Shown here: piece after piece, positions 43,991 to 52,000 of the stretch
How the letters are laid out: every line of letters begins with the position of its first letter
Position numbering within the stretch: the first letter of the stretch is position 1
Assembly: GCF_028993615.1 (NCBI RefSeq)
Contig: NZ_CP118632.1
Location: 4,464,001-4,528,000, forward strand
DNA: 64,000 nucleotides
Origin: Herbaspirillum sp. WKF16
GTDB lineage: Bacteria > Pseudomonadota > Gammaproteobacteria > Burkholderiales > Burkholderiaceae_D
Direction: 5' to 3'
Notes under the pieces: generated by a model
Seen by the model: only the letters and a program-made list of their open reading frames with translations
Database searches by the model: none
What the model was told of the DNA's origin: nothing
Position numbers and translations under genes: made by a program

Positions 43991-44495
43991 GATCAAATCG
44001 ACGTTGCGCCAAAGCCTCGTTCACTGAAGAAGAGATAGAGGAAGATCGACTGGAGAAGACGGAATTTCCGTTCTTCATTAACGGAATTTCATGTCTTACG
44101 CCGCCGCCTCTTGCGCGTACCCGATAGCGAAAGGCCAAGATCCGTACCGCTACGACAATCATCGATATCTCACTCGAATGCCCGGATCCCGACGCCGCTG
44201 CATTAAGTTTATTTAATTATCGGAAGCGCTCCCTATCGACTTCCCGCGCCCTACCATTTGTTCCGTTGTAGCCGTTCGCACCCAGGCCGTCATCCGGTGC
44301 GACCGATCATATCTCGGCGGCCAGCCATTCCTGGCTCAGGAAGCGACAGCGGCTCGCCCTATCCGCCCTCGACATCGCGACGGAGAAAAAACATGAATCG
44401 CCAGCATCCCGACAATCCCGGGGCGCAGGGATATTTACGCCCTGACGTATTTGATAAATCCAGGTCCCTCTCGCAAGAAGGCGTTGGAGGTTCGC
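43991..44495. other. Long intergenic region with a 10-bp direct repeat
   Basis: No supported gene in about 505 bp. ACGGAATTTC occurs at 44059-44068 and again at 44081-44090, 22 bp apart (two helical turns). The first copy is also part of an imperfect hairpin GAAGACGGAA/TTCCGTTCTTC. Near 44200 the DNA is AT-rich (ATTAAGTTTATTTAATTAT), a possible promoter for the Sel1 gene. Confidence 0.5.
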
Positions 44496-46055
44496 ATGGC
44501 AACGCGTGACGCCCTCCCTATCATCAGGGCGGCGCGAACCGGAACGGCAGTTGCCCAACTCGCTCTCGGGGCACGCTATTTCTATGGCATGAGCGGGCTC
44601 CCACAGAGCACCGGAACCGCATTCTATTGGCTGGAGCGGGCGGCGAGACAAGACCTCGAGGAGGCCGTCCTGATGATTGGGCAGCATGTCCCCTACGATA
44701 CCGTCGCAACAATGCCGAGGCCCTACGAAGCTGCGCCCTGGTACGAGAAGGCCTTCGATGCCGGCATCCTGAATGCCGGCATCGTCTTCGCCCGCCTCGT
44801 CTTCGAGAACGTCAGGCAATGCGGCGCCGCGGCCAGGAAGAAGGCATTGGTGGTACTCAAGTCATTGGCAGACGCCAACGACCACGAGGCGCAATGGATG
44901 CTCGCCCAATACCTTCATCAAAACGTCCCCGCAAGCAATGATCGAAGCACTACGGGCACGGAGGCGACTGAAGCCGTGCGTGTCGGCAATGAGCTCACCC
45001 TTCAAGCCGCACAAGCTGGAGTGGAGGCGGCGCAATACGCGCTGGCGGGACAGGCGTGGCGCAATGCCTGCCATAAAGAGTACGGGATCGTCGCGGCCCC
45101 GTTGGCGGAAAAGCTGCTCCTGCGCCACCAGATAGCCTGGGCTCAACACATCAAGGAGCCACTCGCACCGGCCCAGGTGGAACTGGGACAACACGAGATT
45201 GAGCTCCTGGCAAATCTTGCGCAGTTGCTTCAAAACCAGACGAAGGCGCCGAGTTCCAGGGCGCAGCGGCTCCTTGAACTTGCAGCGCTCGCCGGATCAC
45301 GCCATGCAAGATTCGAACTTGGCCTGCGTCACGCCCGCATCGACCGGAACGGCGAGCGGAGCTTTCCGAAGCACGGCGCCGCCCACTACACGAAAGCTAT
45401 TCCATGGCTGCTTTTTGCGGCGCATGACGGGCTTCCTGAAGCGTGGCAGGCCCTTTCCCGCATATATGCAAAATCAGAATTCTCTCAACGCAACCTGCTG
45501 ACCTCGCGCAGGTATCTGGAGCGCGCCGCGGAAATGGGCCTGATATCGGCTCAGATCGAATATGCCCAGAGCTGCTGGAGATATCGACGCGAGTCGCCTC
45601 TCAACGACGTGCGCGCCCTGTATTGGTGGGTCAAAGCCGCAGAGCAAGGGGACCTCCAGTCCCGTGATTCCTTGAAGGAATTTGCCAGGCACCCCGTTAA
45701 GGGCCAATGGGCGGAGCGAATTCTCGACCAGGTCACGACCAGAATCCGCAAAGGTAATCCGTTCCTGCACGCCAGACTTGAAATCGCTGCGGCGTTCGGT
45801 TTGTCGCGCCCCGAGGCGCTTCTCCTCGATTTCAGGAAAGGCAGTCACGGCCATTGCCTTGAAGTGGATATCAGCGAGCACCACGCCAAGAGCCGCCGCC
45901 GGCTGGTGTTGATTGAAAGCGATGAACAAAGGGAAATCCTGAAGTCAGCCACCCGAATTTTCGGGGACGCAGATTTGGGACTGAACGGCCCCGAGGGAAA
46001 GTACCGGCAGAGACAGTACAAATTGAAGACCCTCTTTCCTTCTTCTGATCGCTGA
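44496..46055 (+). CDS. Sel1/TPR-like repeat protein
   Basis: 519 residues from the ATG at 44496, which has a GGAGG site; the longer opening to 44451 is rejected. The first 440 residues are Sel1-like helical repeats with recurring A-x-x-x-L-G/Y and W-(Y/L)-x-x-A-A motifs (GTAFYWLERAARQ, AAPWYEKAFDAG, RRYLERAAEMGLISAQ, RALYWWVKAAEQGD). The C-terminal 80 residues (ALLLDFRKGSHGHCLEVDISEHH) form a separate small domain. No signal peptide. Such proteins are scaffolds; partners cannot be named. It stands alone between the PAP2 and porin genes. Confidence 0.8.
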   Translation: MATRDALPIIRAARTGTAVAQLALGARYFYGMSGLPQSTGTAFYWLERAARQDLEEAVLMIGQHVPYDTVATMPRPYEAAPWYEKAFDAGILNAGIVFARLVFENVRQCGAAARKKALVVLKSLADANDHEAQWMLAQYLHQNVPASNDRSTTGTEATEAVRVGNELTLQAAQAGVEAAQYALAGQAWRNACHKEYGIVAAPLAEKLLLRHQIAWAQHIKEPLAPAQVELGQHEIELLANLAQLLQNQTKAPSSRAQRLLELAALAGSRHARFELGLRHARIDRNGERSFPKHGAAHYTKAIPWLLFAAHDGLPEAWQALSRIYAKSEFSQRNLLTSRRYLERAAEMGLISAQIEYAQSCWRYRRESPLNDVRALYWWVKAAEQGDLQSRDSLKEFARHPVKGQWAERILDQVTTRIRKGNPFLHARLEIAAAFGLSRPEALLLDFRKGSHGHCLEVDISEHHAKSRRRLVLIESDEQREILKSATRIFGDADLGLNGPEGKYRQRQYKLKTLFPSSDR

Positions 46056-46239
46056 ATTATTTAGAGATGGAGAAAAAAACGGCCCAAATAAAACAACATT
46101 TGCAATCGAATCGTTTCGCCGGCACCGAAATAGTTATTCATTTTCACCAAGTAGAAGTCACCGCAAAAAAGAAGCCTTAATGTTCAGCAATCCGACAACG
46201 AGTCCGGATTATTACGACCACTTTGTAGAAGGAAGCCAC

Positions 46240-47400
46240 ATGAAAAAATCTCTGCTCGCACTGGCAGTTCTCGGCGCATTCGCCGGCGCCGCTCAAGCCC
46301 AAAGCTCCGTCACCATCTACGGCATCGTCGACAGCGGCGTTGTCTACACCACCAAGGCGGTGAATGCCGCCGGTACCGGCACCGGCAGCAAGTTCGGCGT
46401 CAACTCCGGCGTTTTGCAAAGCTCCCGCCTCGGCTTCAAGGGCACTGAAGACCTGGGCGGCGGCATGAACGCACTGTTCGTCCTGGAAAGCGGCTTCAAG
46501 AACGATACCGGCGCCCTGGATGATTCCAAGACCACCAATACCCTGTTCCGCCGCAAATCGCTGGTCGGCCTGTCCGGCAACTTCGGCTCCGTCCTGCTGG
46601 GCCGCAATACCGACTACGCTGACGTCATCTCGTCCTATACCTCGGTTGGCGACTTCTTCGGCGTCACCGGCGCCGTCGGTCATAACCTGGATCGCCTGGA
46701 AGGCAGCCGCTCCAACAATTCGGTGACCTACACTACCAACAGTATTGCCGGCTTCACGGGTAACCTGATGTACGGCTTCGGCGAACAAGCTGGCCAGACC
46801 TCGGCGGGTCAGGCCTTCAACATCGGCGGCAAGTACGACAACGGTCCTCTGGGTCTGGGCATCAACTATTACCAGTCCAAGCAAGGCTCGACCCCTGCCG
46901 ACACCAACCTGCTGGTTGGCACCAGCGGCCTGGGCGATCCGACCCAGGCTGGCAACACCGCATTCAAGGTCCTGACCCTGGCAGCGAGCTATCAGTTCGG
47001 CCCGGCCCGCGTGTACGGCAACTACTCGCGCGTGAAGCAAGACCTGAATACCGCTTCGCCCACCGCCCTGGGCTCGAAGACCCTGTCCGCGGCAAATAAG
47101 GCTGACATCTACGAAATCGGCACCGCGTATTCGCTGACCCCCAGCCTGAAGTTGATGGGCGCAGTGACGCATACCCGTGCAGACTTCAACTCGTCCGCCA
47201 AAGGCAAACTGACCCAGTTCAGCCTGGGCACCGACTATTACATGTCCAAGCGCACAGACCTGTACGCTATCGTCGCGAACATCCGTGCCTCCGACATGGC
47301 GAACACCGGTGTTTTCGGCGACGCTGTCGGCAACAACACCATCGGCGGCGCCGATGGCAGCCAGACCGCCGTGGCAGTTGGTATCCGCCACAAGTTCTAA
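46240..47400 (+). CDS. Gram-negative trimeric porin (Burkholderiales OmpC/Omp32-like)
   Basis: 386 residues from the ATG at 46240 (MKKSLLALAV), with GAAGGAAG upstream; the opening from 46180 adds a non-signal leader. The signal peptide ends AAQA, then QSSVTIYGIVDSGV, the hallmark first strand of betaproteobacterial porins. SRLGFKGTEDLGGGMNALF, SLVGLSGNFGSVLLGR and the C-terminal GIRHKF (terminal Phe) complete the 16-strand pattern. It is the best taxonomic marker in the window. Codon use is strongly biased and repetitive (GGC, ACC, CTG), as in highly expressed genes. It stands alone with a terminator behind it. Confidence 0.95.
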   Translation: MKKSLLALAVLGAFAGAAQAQSSVTIYGIVDSGVVYTTKAVNAAGTGTGSKFGVNSGVLQSSRLGFKGTEDLGGGMNALFVLESGFKNDTGALDDSKTTNTLFRRKSLVGLSGNFGSVLLGRNTDYADVISSYTSVGDFFGVTGAVGHNLDRLEGSRSNNSVTYTTNSIAGFTGNLMYGFGEQAGQTSAGQAFNIGGKYDNGPLGLGINYYQSKQGSTPADTNLLVGTSGLGDPTQAGNTAFKVLTLAASYQFGPARVYGNYSRVKQDLNTASPTALGSKTLSAANKADIYEIGTAYSLTPSLKLMGAVTHTRADFNSSAKGKLTQFSLGTDYYMSKRTDLYAIVANIRASDMANTGVFGDAVGNNTIGGADGSQTAVAVGIRHKF

Positions 47401-47438
47401 GAGTTTTCCCGACATCCCGGCGATGTCTTGAGGCTATG

Positions 47439-47498
47439 ACTGCCCGGAAACGGGCAGGCTTTCCGACCCGCATGAGTTTGTTTCATGCGGGTCTTTTT
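47439..47498 (+). terminator. Porin terminator (two hairpins)
   Basis: A small hairpin GCCCG-GAAA-CGGGC (about 47442-47455) is followed by the main one: CCCGCATGA (47467-47475), loop, TCATGCGGG (47483-47491) and TCTTTTT. Confidence 0.85.
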
Positions 47499-47502
47499 CC
47501 GC

Positions 47503-47940
47503 TCATTTTCCGGCGCAGTTCGGACAGGTGACCTGAATCACGATGGGCCGATCATCCGGCTGCAGGCTCATCTCCTCGGCCAAGCGGTTCAGCTCCGGCC
47601 GCAGGTCGGGAAGCTGAATGTCCATTGAGCGATTGCACATCACGCATACAATTTCCGGCCTGGCCCGCTCGCTGCCGACACGGCCGAGCGAGAACAGGAG
47701 ACGAATTTCCTGCCCCTCCTTGTACCAGCCCCTGTCGACCAAGCCGCTGATGCTCAGCTCTTTTAGAACACGGTACACGGATGCGAGGCTCAAGGAGCCG
47801 CCTTCACTGGAAACCCTCATGAAGATATTCTCGGCGGTCATACGTGCGCGTCCTGTCTCTTCCAAGATCGACAATAACTGGAGCCGCGCCACGGTGGCGC
47901 GCAACCCTTTCGACTTCAGGAGCGTCAAGGCTTTATTCAT
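47503..47940 (-). CDS. Fur-family regulator without histidines
   Basis: 145 residues. The N-terminal winged HTH of the Fur family is intact (KGLRATVARLQLLSIL, then SLASVYRVLKELSISGLV). The C-terminal dimerisation part keeps two CxxC pairs (CVMC and CPNC), the structural zinc site. However, the HHDHxxC region is replaced by ARPEIVC, and the whole protein contains no histidine at all, so the canonical regulatory metal site cannot exist. It follows fetB by 13 bp as the last gene of the six-gene operon. It could be a metal-independent repressor, or sense something through its cysteines. Confidence 0.85.
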   Translation of the reverse strand: MNKALTLLKSKGLRATVARLQLLSILEETGRARMTAENIFMRVSSEGGSLSLASVYRVLKELSISGLVDRGWYKEGQEIRLLFSLGRVGSERARPEIVCVMCNRSMDIQLPDLRPELNRLAEEMSLQPDDRPIVIQVTCPNCAGK

Positions 47941-47953
47941 AGAGGAATCGGAA

Positions 47954-48769
47954 TTATTTTTCGGAACCGGAGCGCAACCTATCCAGCCTCAACCGGTGAC
48001 GGGAATCGGTGAGTCGAATCGAAGCGAGGGATGCGCAACCATAAGCAGCCAGGCCACTGGCGCCGGCCAAGATAAACATCAATAGCACCTGGTATTTCGC
48101 AGCCTCCAGCGCATCCATGCCGGCCAGCACCTGCCCGGTCATGATTCCGGGAAGCGTGATGAGGCCAGCCGCCGACATTTGGTTGATGACGGGCAGCATG
48201 CCGCTGCGAATTGCCGCAATCAACTGTGGCCTGACGGCCTCGTTCCTGGTGGCTCCCAGGGCGAGGCGGGTTTCGATTTCCGCTGCGGCAGAACTCGCTG
48301 CCGAGAGAAACGAGTCCAGCGATATACTGGCTGAGTTCAAGACGCTCCCCAGTACGATACCCATCAACGGGATGGCGTATCTGGGGTCATACCATGGCTG
48401 CGGCCGTATCGCCGTAGACAATGCAAGCGCCACCGTCAGCAGCGAAGAGGCGCCAACGACAACGGCGCTGATGCCGATCCCGAAGCGCCCCTGAAATGGC
48501 GTACGTGGGCGGCTGGACACCTCACGGGCAGCGGCGGCGATCATGACCAGTACCGCAATGGCAGTCACCATTGGCGACTGATTGCCCAATATCCAACGCA
48601 GGATCACGCCGACCAGCAATAACTGAACCATCATTCTGACGGCAGCCACCGCCAGGGATCTGTGCACCTGCAACCCGAGCGCAAGGGATGCAATGCCGTT
48701 GACGACGATCAGAATGGAGGCCAAGGCCAGATCCATCGCCGAAAGTGACAGAACAGACATTTCGATCAC
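47954..48769 (-). CDS. fetB: FetB-like ABC transporter permease
   Basis: 271 residues with about seven membrane helices; the UPF0014/FetB family is recognised from AVAAVRMMVQLLLVGVIL, the ISLDSFLS and LALGATRNEAVRP segments, and INQMSAAGLITLPGIMTGQ-LAG. In E. coli FetAB exports iron and protects from oxidative stress. The start overlaps the fetA stop by 4 bp (ATGA), so the two are co-translated. Here the pair is embedded with biosynthetic genes, so it could export their product instead of, or together with, iron. Confidence 0.9.
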   Translation of the reverse strand: MIEMSVLSLSAMDLALASILIVVNGIASLALGLQVHRSLAVAAVRMMVQLLLVGVILRWILGNQSPMVTAIAVLVMIAAAAREVSSRPRTPFQGRFGIGISAVVVGASSLLTVALALSTAIRPQPWYDPRYAIPLMGIVLGSVLNSASISLDSFLSAASSAAAEIETRLALGATRNEAVRPQLIAAIRSGMLPVINQMSAAGLITLPGIMTGQVLAGMDALEAAKYQVLLMFILAGASGLAAYGCASLASIRLTDSRHRLRLDRLRSGSEK

Positions 48770-49392
48770 CTCCGCTTGACTTCTATTGTGGCGTCGGCCA
48801 ATCGCTCAGCCTGTTCTTTGGAGTGCGTGACAAGCAGAACCGACATGCCGCCGCGTATGTACGAAAGTAAAAGCGCCTCCACCCGGAGTACATTTTCCGC
48901 GTCCAAGGCGCTGCACGGTTCGTCCAGCAAGAGAACTGCCGGTCTCTTCAACAGCGAGCGAATCAGCGCCGCTCGTTGGCGTTCGCCAGTGGACAGCTCC
49001 GAAACGGCTGCCGTCAGGCGATCCTTCCCCAGGTGAAGGTGCTCCGCAAGCACTTGTGCGGCATCGCGTTCCTCCATGGCCAAGTGCTCGATGACGCTGG
49101 GCCTCCACCATGCCGCATCCGCGCTCTGGTAGAGAACCTTCTTCCTCCATTCTGGCGCCGAGTGCGCGCTGCGCGCCTTCCCATCAAGAAAGACCTCTCC
49201 CGCGCCCGGATCCAGATCGGCGAGAAGGCGTAACAATCTTGTCTTGCCGGCGCCAGACCGGCCGGCAACTACCGCACACTGTCCCGCAGCCACGCTGAAG
49301 CAGGTGGGCGCTACCACGGCAGAACAGACATCAATCGCCTGGAGCCGCGGACATGGAACCAAGATCCCGTCGTTCGAAGCAGAGATGGTCAT
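48766..49392 (-). CDS. fetA: FetA-like ABC transporter ATP-binding protein
   Basis: 208 residues, a short ABC ATPase as usual for FetA. Walker A GRSGAGKT, Q-loop (YQSADAAWW), signature LSTGERQR, Walker B VLLLDEP, and switch His in VTHSKEQ are complete. It overlaps the preceding PLP-fold gene by 4 bp and fetB by 4 bp, so it is fully coupled within the operon that starts at 53476. Confidence 0.92.
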   Translation of the reverse strand: MTISASNDGILVPCPRLQAIDVCSAVVAPTCFSVAAGQCAVVAGRSGAGKTRLLRLLADLDPGAGEVFLDGKARSAHSAPEWRKKVLYQSADAAWWRPSVIEHLAMEERDAAQVLAEHLHLGKDRLTAAVSELSTGERQRAALIRSLLKRPAVLLLDEPCSALDAENVLRVEALLLSYIRGGMSVLLVTHSKEQAERLADATIEVKRR

Positions 49393-50756
49393 GGCAGCAC
49401 GCTAATTTCCTCGTCGAGCGCTCGGATGGCGGACAGAACCTCTTGTTGCAACCAAAGGACTCCTTCGTCGTCCGGCATCCGGCATACGTTGATCAGCATT
49501 TGCGCGGAGAGGCTCAGCCGCAAGAATTGGGTTCGTTGACATCCTCGCCCTCCACATGGGACCGGCTGGCCCAAGGCATAAATATTCCCGTTGATACTTC
49601 GGCGATTCAACAGGTTGCGGTAAACACGGTCGACCTCATCGGCGCTCAGGTTCCTCTTCGTAGTGCGCTCAATTCCTCGCAAGGAGAATAAACTGCGCGG
49701 CCCTTTTGAGGTATCTCGAATGCAATCCAATAGCTCCACGGCATCTGTTTCCGACACCGCTCGCAGTACCGCCGCCTGAAAATGCACGGCCACCTCGTTA
49801 CGCACCTGTTCGGAAATCCGCTGGTAACGCCCCATGGTAAATAAGGCTGCCTCCCAGCGGGCAAGCAGCCCGAAATTTGGGTTGCCGTTGTCGTCCAGAT
49901 CGACCACCTCCCCCGGCCAGACGCGGCGCCACTGTCCGTCGGCCAGCAACGCGCCGCAGAACGCCGGCGCGCCAAAGAACTTCGAGCCGGTCAGCGCCAC
50001 CATGAAGTGGGAACGAAGGTATTCGTTAAGACGCGTCTCGCCACATCTCAACTGGGAACAATCCACCAGAACTGCCACATGCCCGGGTGACTTGGCGGCC
50101 AGAAGCCTGACCAGGTCGAGGCTGGGATACACGCTTCCAGATTTTGACTCGTCAACCCGAATAAGGAGGACCGGAACATCTTCCGCAATTGCCTCGATCG
50201 CCTCTCGGTAAAAATCCTGATCAATTGCCTTGGTCGTCCTGGGGGAGCCATCCATATTTCGTATCGGGACTTCCCTGATTTCCGCCGTATTCGCCCCCTG
50301 GTCGCGGCTGCCCGTTAAAAGCGCGGACATGATCTTGCTGCCGGTCTCCACGAACTCACCCATGACAATTCGAAACGGCCGGCCGAACCTGCGATGGGCC
50401 AGCTCCGCCGCCATTGCATGGGCATCCGTTCCCGAACGGTGCAGATACCAATTCATGTCAGCGCCGTCCACCGCCCAGATGTCGATGAATTTTTTCCTGA
50501 TTCTCTGCTCCTCAAGCCGCCACAGGTTGGCTGCGTTGCCATCAACCAACTCCCTGTTGATGCGCTGCCTGAATTCATCGATCGCAAACCAGGCCTCGGG
50601 AGACACATGACTTGCAGTCGACGAAGAAAATTCAATTAGGCGATCGCGCGGATGAGGGCTCACGCCATATCTATTTATGCCGGTGTCCTTTTCCAGCGAA
50701 ATCCGGTCATCGCCGCCCTGGACCAGCAATTGCGCAACTGTCGGCAGACTATGCAT
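49389..50756 (-). CDS. Fold-type I PLP-dependent enzyme of unrecognised subfamily
   Basis: 455 residues from the ATG at 50756, which overlaps the ATP-grasp stop by 8 bp; the opening extends to 50801. I do not recognise a named family. Fold-type I PLP features are visible: a GTDAHAMAAELA helix start (phosphate-binding region), a strand with Asp in VAVLVDCSQLR (pyridine-N contact), and a Lys in ALTGSKFFGAPAFCG that sits where the Schiff-base lysine of class-V-like aminotransferases lies. A Cys-rich stretch near the end (PCGGRGCQRTQFLRLSLSA) is notable. It may be an aminotransferase, lyase or decarboxylase-like enzyme working between the decarboxylase and the ATP-grasp protein. Confidence 0.65.
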   Translation of the reverse strand: MHSLPTVAQLLVQGGDDRISLEKDTGINRYGVSPHPRDRLIEFSSSTASHVSPEAWFAIDEFRQRINRELVDGNAANLWRLEEQRIRKKFIDIWAVDGADMNWYLHRSGTDAHAMAAELAHRRFGRPFRIVMGEFVETGSKIMSALLTGSRDQGANTAEIREVPIRNMDGSPRTTKAIDQDFYREAIEAIAEDVPVLLIRVDESKSGSVYPSLDLVRLLAAKSPGHVAVLVDCSQLRCGETRLNEYLRSHFMVALTGSKFFGAPAFCGALLADGQWRRVWPGEVVDLDDNGNPNFGLLARWEAALFTMGRYQRISEQVRNEVAVHFQAAVLRAVSETDAVELLDCIRDTSKGPRSLFSLRGIERTTKRNLSADEVDRVYRNLLNRRSINGNIYALGQPVPCGGRGCQRTQFLRLSLSAQMLINVCRMPDDEGVLWLQQEVLSAIRALDEEISVLP

Positions 50757-51987
50757 CGCGTCGACCTGCTGCGTTATGAACCATGCGTTGAAATGCGTCA
50801 AATACCTTGCGCATCGCTACGTGCTTGTACGGGAACATATCCGGAGGATCCATGGCATGGACGATCATTCCGGTATCCAATTCAAATATCAGCAACTCCC
50901 CAGCAAGAGTCTCGCCGCAATCGATGCCGAAGTAATCAAGAGGAAAGGCATCGTGAAGTGCGGAAAATGCCTCCCTATGCCGAACAGCAAAGCTTTCATC
51001 GAAGTCCGCCATCGCGCGCGCTTCTTCTGCGCGGCGCTCAGGATTCTGTGTCATGTCCGCATTGAGGTAATGAACCATCCAATGATTGGAAATAGCCATA
51101 TGGCACAAGAAAGGCGCCCCCTCAACGAAAACTATCCGGTATTTCCGGAACAGGCCATCAGCACTTCGATAATCGACAAAGCTGGAGATGTAGAACTCCG
51201 GCACGTCCTCGAACCGTGCCCGGTAAGTACGGAGCTCCATCCGATCATTGACCTTCTCAAGTCCCTTGCCGGCGTGAGAGTCCACCGGCCGCACAATCAA
51301 CGGCCATGCGCCGTCGGCCAGATAGGCCGTTTCCTCCGCGCCATCTGCGAGGGCATCCAGTTCAAGCCTGGAGACACGCGCAGTCAATGGCATGTGAATT
51401 GACGCAACCTCATTCAAGAGCAACGATACAGAATCGCGCGCCAGGCACAGCGAATGCAGAGGATGGTTCAGCAAGGGCGACTGCCAGCCGTCGATCACAA
51501 CGCACAGCTCGGCCAGCAAGTCGCCCGTGGCGGCAGATTCGCCGATCGCCACGAAGATGACGTCGTGTTCAGGAAGTTCGGAAGGAATAGGCTCGCCGGG
51601 GACGAGGTAATAGGCCTCAAGGGCAATGTCGGCATGGGAGACCAGGAATTCCAATGGCGTATTCGCCATGAAATTTCCCGGCGCCATGATGGCCAGAAGC
51701 TTTATCGCCGGCTCGCCGGCGGCGGTGGGCAGCCGGAAATGGCGTTCGAGGCGCAACGCCTCCCGCTGGATGCTGGCGGCCATCGTTTCGTTGCCTCCAA
51801 TCTGGAGGATGAAAGACAGATCCATGTACCGAATGGCGTCGTTCGGCTTCTCGTTCAGGTGTGCAATCAGCCTGGCGCCAAGGGGATTGAGGTCCATCTC
51901 GAGAAATGCCGCGTGAAGCAAGCTCTCCAAGCCAAGCTGGAACGGAGAGTCCGGGACAAGCTCCGGAACCGGTATTGACAGAGGCAT
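50749..51987 (-). CDS. ATP-grasp-like ligase with unusual N-terminal domain
   Basis: 412 residues from the ATG at 51987 (MPLSIPVPELV), with AAGGAA upstream; the opening to 52050 overlaps the decarboxylase gene and is rejected. The N-terminal 90 residues are helical (HLNEKPNDAIRYMDLSFILQIGGN), followed by a Rossmann-like segment (IKLLAIMAPGNFMANTPLEFL). The C-terminal half resembles an ATP-grasp fold: WPLIVRPVDSHAGKGLEKV (nucleotide-binding lysine region), FRKYRIVFVEGAPF and YFGIDCGETLAGELLIFELDTGMI (metal/ATP carboxylates). Such enzymes make amide or thioester bonds through acyl phosphates. Together with two PLP enzymes this suggests a small amide or peptide product. Confidence 0.7.
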   Translation of the reverse strand: MPLSIPVPELVPDSPFQLGLESLLHAAFLEMDLNPLGARLIAHLNEKPNDAIRYMDLSFILQIGGNETMAASIQREALRLERHFRLPTAAGEPAIKLLAIMAPGNFMANTPLEFLVSHADIALEAYYLVPGEPIPSELPEHDVIFVAIGESAATGDLLAELCVVIDGWQSPLLNHPLHSLCLARDSVSLLLNEVASIHMPLTARVSRLELDALADGAEETAYLADGAWPLIVRPVDSHAGKGLEKVNDRMELRTYRARFEDVPEFYISSFVDYRSADGLFRKYRIVFVEGAPFLCHMAISNHWMVHYLNADMTQNPERRAEEARAMADFDESFAVRHREAFSALHDAFPLDYFGIDCGETLAGELLIFELDTGMIVHAMDPPDMFPYKHVAMRKVFDAFQRMVHNAAGRRDA

Positions 51988-52000
51988 GATACGTTCCTTT

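Noticed and set aside
46177..47415. 412-codon frame antisense to the porin
   Set aside because: Shadow of codon-biased porin DNA.
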